11,242 nucleotides of DNA from contig JAISKW010000015.1 in the NCBI GenBank assembly GCA_031260775.1, positions 1 to 11,242 on the forward strand, given 5' to 3'. Source of the DNA: Christensenellaceae bacterium (GTDB lineage Bacteria; Bacillota; Clostridia; Christensenellales; DTU072). Both the position numbers and the translations under genes were made by a program. The notes below the pieces were generated by a model. It made no database searches. It saw only the letters and a list, made by a program, of their open reading frames with translations, and was not told where the DNA came from. Positions 10,901 to 11,242 of this stretch are shown piece by piece (the stretch's first letter is position 1; each line of letters opens with the position of its first letter).

Positions 10901-11242
10901 GTGTCCGTATCTGTCGCATATAGCCCGTCGCGGAGCGGTTTTGCCGCCGCCTCGGTATTTGTAACGGTTGCGGAGGTGTACCTCCAATTGAATATGCCGG
11001 GCGTTAAATCGGGCAGCCCGAAAGCGTTTCTTGAATAAATGCCGATCAGCCTTTCGTTCACGCCTGCCGCCTTAGGCGTATATCCCTCGGTCGGGGCGAT
11101 TACGACATAAGGAGAAGTGACCTCCCCGTCGCCTTTTTTGAAGTATACTCTGACCTCGCGCTCGGACGTTGAAACGCTCGGAATTATATACGTAGCTACA
11201 ATCAAGCTGTCTACCGTATAGCGGTTTGAAATTTCACCCTCT
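1897..11242 (-). CDS. Giant Ig-like/MBG/beta-helix protein, probably exported (N-terminus off the window)
   Basis: An uninterrupted reading frame runs from the right edge to TAA at 1899-1897, giving 3114 visible residues (roughly 340 kDa). The TTG at 11205 is not a credible start: no ribosome-binding site precedes it and the frame stays open to 11241, so the N-terminus and any signal peptide are outside. Layout: divergent Ig-like units (about residues 80-2200) with recurring (L/I)DP(Y/L) and LP-x-x-(V/I) motifs and V-x-x-R/K-x-L inter-unit linkers; a helix-rich insertion (about 1830-1998); an AGTY-containing Ig-like unit (about 2321-2395) followed by MBG-type units to about 2860, with YNGFAQKPKI and EAGTYLVQIHI; and a C-terminal right-handed beta-helix (about 2862-3114). 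The protein is Tyr-, Asn- and Asp-rich with about four cysteines, which suits an extracellular protein. No LPXTG motif, membrane segment or S-layer homology domain is seen at the C-terminus. Binding or adhesion at the cell surface is the family-level guess; no catalytic site is recognised. Its position directly upstream of the ftsA-like gene and ftsZ is unusual. Confidence 0.9.
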   Translation of the reverse strand, partial: EGEISNRYTVDSLIVATYIIPSVSTSEREVRVYFKKGDGEVTSPYVVIAPTEGYTPKAAGVNERLIGIYSRNAFGLPDLTPGIFNWRYTSATVTNTEAAAKPLRDGLYATDTDTALFGDRELGYQTVSLVVDVPSRRLPGGTTRTNVITNITTVGEIDNEILNSVTPSYVRFPGGAYGEGISLSPQDVGNGAVLPQTVTARYVGSGGGDAVDKTYTITWNASFFNDADGVFIKRIAREALVRVTGTIGDGTVKETVTLIVENGNKTFASLKAYGSFDPVEETRFEFETARLSDGNYSLNLDPYRYDYLPQTLEINFGTFSETFNFTNADWYYLYEGEYAKIEDVGGRGVFGWAVDGVTYYIRVQLEADPEARYLAQAVTFEIILSNREIKRDRIYGLLPNGAGWTQGIPFDGAAANAKAFENAILAAEYVEVEFATAARGKNVAVKWLNLEEVLEWLRSPQGTGFDGSDIIKKDLIGVVCEGIPSLEQQINISIQVIPRTINAISFGGISDVLINSGIIEYRGLEDYITNLNNGSSDSSIEIVVKKPYALINYLNYALDLGEFGLDISFEESYDGFLSLAFAQLLTDFSLVYRYQQFNLEPRLKPQLLYGLSYYAVDDLINMLLIEDSKTEHIRIATMGAGSMLMPIVFEYTVIRDAVITGGGDLIEYIDVLGADGSFMYPEKFEMPKTIAVMYQNSGIVSYDVRKWNLVLSVGEGMNQDDEIAEIGSEYYFEGGALLVGNKVLVRTNPLLHSSSEGNGNGYITLELRFYSKNIRNTNYKAAAPAAASLQYAISAGTITISNIYEIYPFNPDNVPRLITPVRNTQFYDFSGEGQTFDITKRWTTEDDETAVPHDWVWDAYFLTNGQFDPSKINAFGLARRRLATAIIEVAGVFQEIYLDIQVTAFTTDTVIDGEYVFDRSLEVQGRFTRELSMYSDGFGGNYILPQDITVRSGATQYTFRADDNRLKYYLDPSFAVINGQNIIKIIPYGWDGNYIPGTTYDEAGNISSISLAGSSGVSSAGIPLILELPDGILVNLLLTVKHEELQGVAYKNTVKDGQDAYFASPRNPNGALAVQQGTYYLDPYYSDSYVLPASVRAYFTGGAYLDLSVGTLKDGSGLDILQAGNILYNAETQQYSFTQEYVNWCIANANTEILYNASLSYYGGYPEKYQTYRMRVVIVDRGLRELESEVVNPLLVSREFLEKQATDYLHANFASLSAPEYSILNLAEISVSFDIQNSALLNETYGTFAGGAEREIFGRVTGTLKTSAVVENETVITSHVTEGIQIVKRISAKKLVFAGLTGIEENAQGVIINSEIPLDYHLTIDPYTANAIPNKYMVHFSDGSALSGIVAYTIPFASKAEADSYLIVNGEFTDEAIGYGYDKTDRLFIFLGSSSLTSEERYELGVIRDIKIGTGYNGDYSYACSGVGAVQITGGGTVVAGAGYVFYFTAIEVLEINIYPEYSALPGLDVPGVLVIDPLNPHIPTVVQAKVREVANIGTEIVSWTMLSVKFIPYEPFTPAIDDFTQLPTNSGAVTRRYIASLSGADQNSNAIIDDVLIDVIYLDRRYMQVYMPDFTIQDEYGMPDIRSYSTLSTYEQQFNNAEGKLLRKIYDRTSSVPWTFSLDPLRSYDYYTQKNIIPVSLTAAFRADYTDSGLNAEVIPLVNALVNDRYGYIADITDIDWGDLSERIRLFSTVQGEFYNINASFTRDFRISVKVDGVYGAPQRKKLDNNREFGYSNYTLIARVPVYELEIPFAGALQYNSQNEMFFAAYTQGVGYDDYTIDPYAYILHQNANHIYPYGDDLRSDRIKINLTRDITILYDITENGINDYLAFMRQPTNGSFAAEIAVRAVLRDAYKQYTGNLAISEAAFNALDLTNLAKEGFFAYLKAAFVPEKMLATYYIYYNAGYDSTDLNAAAARGSLSQKDKADIVKYKEFVLSEKARTERVRYAFDLYTRVFNDIREAAGKPLFAGDYVRLRDNINEAELTAFREYTRLYGDEISVNGGNSFFREVFDLGYFQIRYGVRGGLKTAINVGSSLLKDAPWVGSDRNMQGSATVLNGGAVMFYFEFFGTRVPILFQLKSSPISNLNIQGGDIYVLEGEDILPQLPKSILYSINGEMREVPVTFSGYDINGDYYASPEFSTVTGIDSDRRSGYPKVVASGTYNIRAMLGIFEKNNIYFNLVVIKPTLQNFLNNVVLTDGDFYTGGGGAYYTKFEKGAPDEEYLSGISLAILNGNYAQGAERAIFVKNAPIEGGFGDRLLYIEDFIIVKEGNDYFMDLYAFYDANLMGNPSVGTGNHDETRILCWRIPVATYVATMLYSGTVSIEQSQIESPLGAEINVSKLPKAKNSSGELFPLMWDLGTINTNRAGTYVARGWYVDNTGTNRSLALTIVVKRRLIALDLNEDGDYVDENEYNLISIDSDYTSRAYQVSEFDILPYITIAPLLRDSGAAINMPVSLLKIEYASRSVANGITEIGAYSVFAPTNAGLYSVRLTIDEYNYYGSVAFNYEITKKYINLGDGGIYMTFPANHIPAVIGSVNSANGVFQYGEAGHENIIGRDETVWIYFDGTGHADLEIVGVPHDAVDISYSPTFLSDQSTWFKDVRSDRYRITVSILSSSPNYTGSSIQALYYILIRMPEAEYSVSNVVYNGFAQKPKINGFDPDLEMTAEYVYWYENEITHIYERTEVDPTEAGTYLVQIHINGGTNMPSAYIPESANPSISGEDNEMSVSFTIEKKSIAIDLKTVRNDYFAAFTVGGVTNPLSDSLTRDSIIDAYSGQKVAITESDFQAILSGLRFYVTEVNMTTDLHLDPATSLHLYGTYELHAEIIGGNNFRNFEFDNSSIHTGLYVIEPKSQSGVKAEMITSQSELQQRLAMVEDGKTYKLFLAPGAYGDLILNKNASIEIVGAYFAGTSGIVENISVKFNSITVNSGSLTLDSIRIDAHAVSYNPAGYLSLPGYGLLISSGAGNVSIQRTYFANNNQAIIVNSVAIIMNTGYANKLTVQNSKISGHANGILARSGNLDIENTIIDGNIIGINIAALQSLRLNRNSISHNSEDGLLIYSQITGEVILIVNDFRSNGVAVRTKHNFGATEQEAMLNLSENTFLLNGLNVKLL
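1900..2658 (-). other. C-terminal right-handed parallel beta-helix domain of the giant protein
   Basis: The domain opens with a cap typical of pectate-lyase-like beta-helices (MITSQSELQQRLAMVEDGKT followed by LAPGAYGDL), in which a selected-residue helix leads to 'L-x-P-G-x-Y'. Turns of about 22-25 residues follow, with stacked Asn, Gly and Ile/Val positions, for example LTVQNSKISGHANGI, LDIENTIIDGNIIGI, LRLNRNSISHNSEDG and LNLSENTFLLNGLNV. This matches the PbH1/NosD-type repeat pattern found in carbohydrate-active and surface proteins. No catalytic Asp/Arg set is evident. The helix runs to the final residue with no tail or anchor. Confidence 0.8.
2660..4280 (-). other. Ig-like and MBG-type repeat region of the giant protein
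   Basis: Four or five units of roughly 80-130 residues precede the beta-helix. The clearest is at 3015-3305, starting VVYNGFAQKPKINGF and containing DPTEAGTYLVQIHI, then closing with FTIEKKSIAI; this is the YNG...AGTY...I-x-K-x-x-I signature of MBG-type domains. A related unit closes with FNYEITKKYI (about 3710) after APTNAGLYSVRLTI, and another has NRAGTYVARGW before LTIVVKRRLIAL (about 4060). The units between 2660-3010 and 3320-3700 are weaker. These domains act as rigid spacers or binding modules in large surface proteins. Confidence 0.65.
4003..4041 (-). other. Possible calcium-binding DxNxDGD loop in the giant protein
   Basis: Residues 2401-2413 read DLNEDGDYVDENE, with D-x-N-x-D-G-D spacing like the start of an EF-hand or dockerin-type calcium loop and further acidic residues after it. 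It sits in the linker just after VVKRRLIAL, between two Ig-like units, where calcium often stiffens surface-protein junctions. The position-12 glutamate is out of register by one, so it is not a canonical EF-hand. Confidence 0.4.
4640..11000 (-). repeat. Array of diverged Ig-like repeats in the giant protein
   Basis: At least twelve protein-level units can be lined up; they are not repeated at DNA level. Recurring marks are (L/I)DP(Y/L) followed 6-15 residues later by (L/I)P and then a hydrophobic strand: LDPYRYDYLPQTLEI (about 10341), LDPYYSDSYVLPASV (about 7998), IDPYTANAIPNKYMV (about 7270), IDPLNPHIPTVVQA (about 6806), LDPLRSYDYY...IIPVSL (about 6375) and IDPYAYILHQNANHIYP (about 5895). 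Others keep only the LP strand: VLPQTVTARY (about 10665), YILPQDITVR (about 8420), LPKSILY (about 4910). Units often close with V-x-x-R/K-x-L linkers such as VVDVPSRRL, RVVIVDRGL and LVVIKPTL. The pattern 'LP-x-T-V-x-x-x-Y ... Y-x-I-x-W' resembles bacterial Ig-like group 4 domains, but most units are too divergent for a firm family call. The helical insertion at 5245-5757 interrupts the array. Confidence 0.6.
5245..5757 (-). other. Alpha-helix-rich insertion in the giant protein
   Basis: About 170 residues (roughly 1830-1998) break the beta-strand pattern of the rest of the protein. They are rich in Ala, Lys, Glu, Leu and Arg with helical periodicity: FAAEIAVRAVLRDAYKQY, then LTNLAKEGFFAYLKAAF, then KADIVKYKEFVLSEKAR leading to YAFDLYTRVFNDIREAAGK, and finally INEAELTAFREYTRLYG. 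The insert follows INLTRDITILYDI and precedes FREVFDLGYFQIRYGV, so it seems to sit inside one Ig-like unit. The family is not recognised and no catalytic motif is apparent. Confidence 0.55.

Noticed and set aside
11203..11205. TTG as the start of the giant gene
   Set aside because: The frame continues without a stop to the right edge, no ribosome-binding site precedes the TTG, and the sequence after it begins mid-domain with no signal peptide.
1..11242. CRISPR arrays, tRNA or rRNA genes, insertion sequences
   Set aside because: No direct DNA repeats with regular spacers, no tRNA-like folds, and no transposase or terminal inverted repeats; the whole window is protein-coding.

Overview
The window is a solid block of leftward (minus-strand) coding sequence with no intergenic gap. 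In transcription order it holds the 3' part of a giant gene for a probably exported, beta-rich protein (1897 to beyond 11242), a short and divergent ftsA-like gene (860-1897), and the first 286 codons of ftsZ (859 to beyond 1). FtsZ is certain from its intact GTP-binding and T7-loop motifs. The FtsA-like assignment rests on its weak actin-fold/SHS2 pattern and on its place directly before ftsZ.

The giant protein fills about 83% of the window: 3114 residues are visible and its N-terminus is missing. Residues quoted for it are counted from the first complete codon in the window (11241-11239). Its visible part is built as follows: a long series of divergent Ig-like units with recurring (L/I)DP(Y/L) and 'LP..(V/I)' motifs (about 4640-11000); one alpha-helix-rich insertion inside that series (about 5245-5757); a set of Ig/MBG-type units typical of large bacterial surface proteins (about 2660-4280); and a right-handed parallel beta-helix that runs to the last residue (1900-2658). 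It has only about four cysteines, as expected of an exported protein. No LPXTG-type sorting signal, transmembrane segment or S-layer homology domain is visible at the C-terminus.

The three genes are packed as one translational unit. The giant gene's TAA overlaps the ftsA-like ATG by one base (TAATG), and the ftsA-like TAA directly abuts the ftsZ GTG. Only ftsZ has a strong Shine-Dalgarno sequence (GGGAGGT). A giant surface-type protein apparently co-transcribed with, and perhaps translationally coupled to, an FtsA-like/FtsZ pair is the most unusual thing here. Known ftsA-ftsZ clusters usually sit beside ftsQ/divIB and mur genes.

The organism is most likely a bacterium of the Bacillota, perhaps a gut-associated clostridial lineage. 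This is inferred from the strong GGAGGT ribosome-binding site, the Ig/MBG giant-protein architecture and the divergent FtsA, and it is only a moderate-confidence guess.
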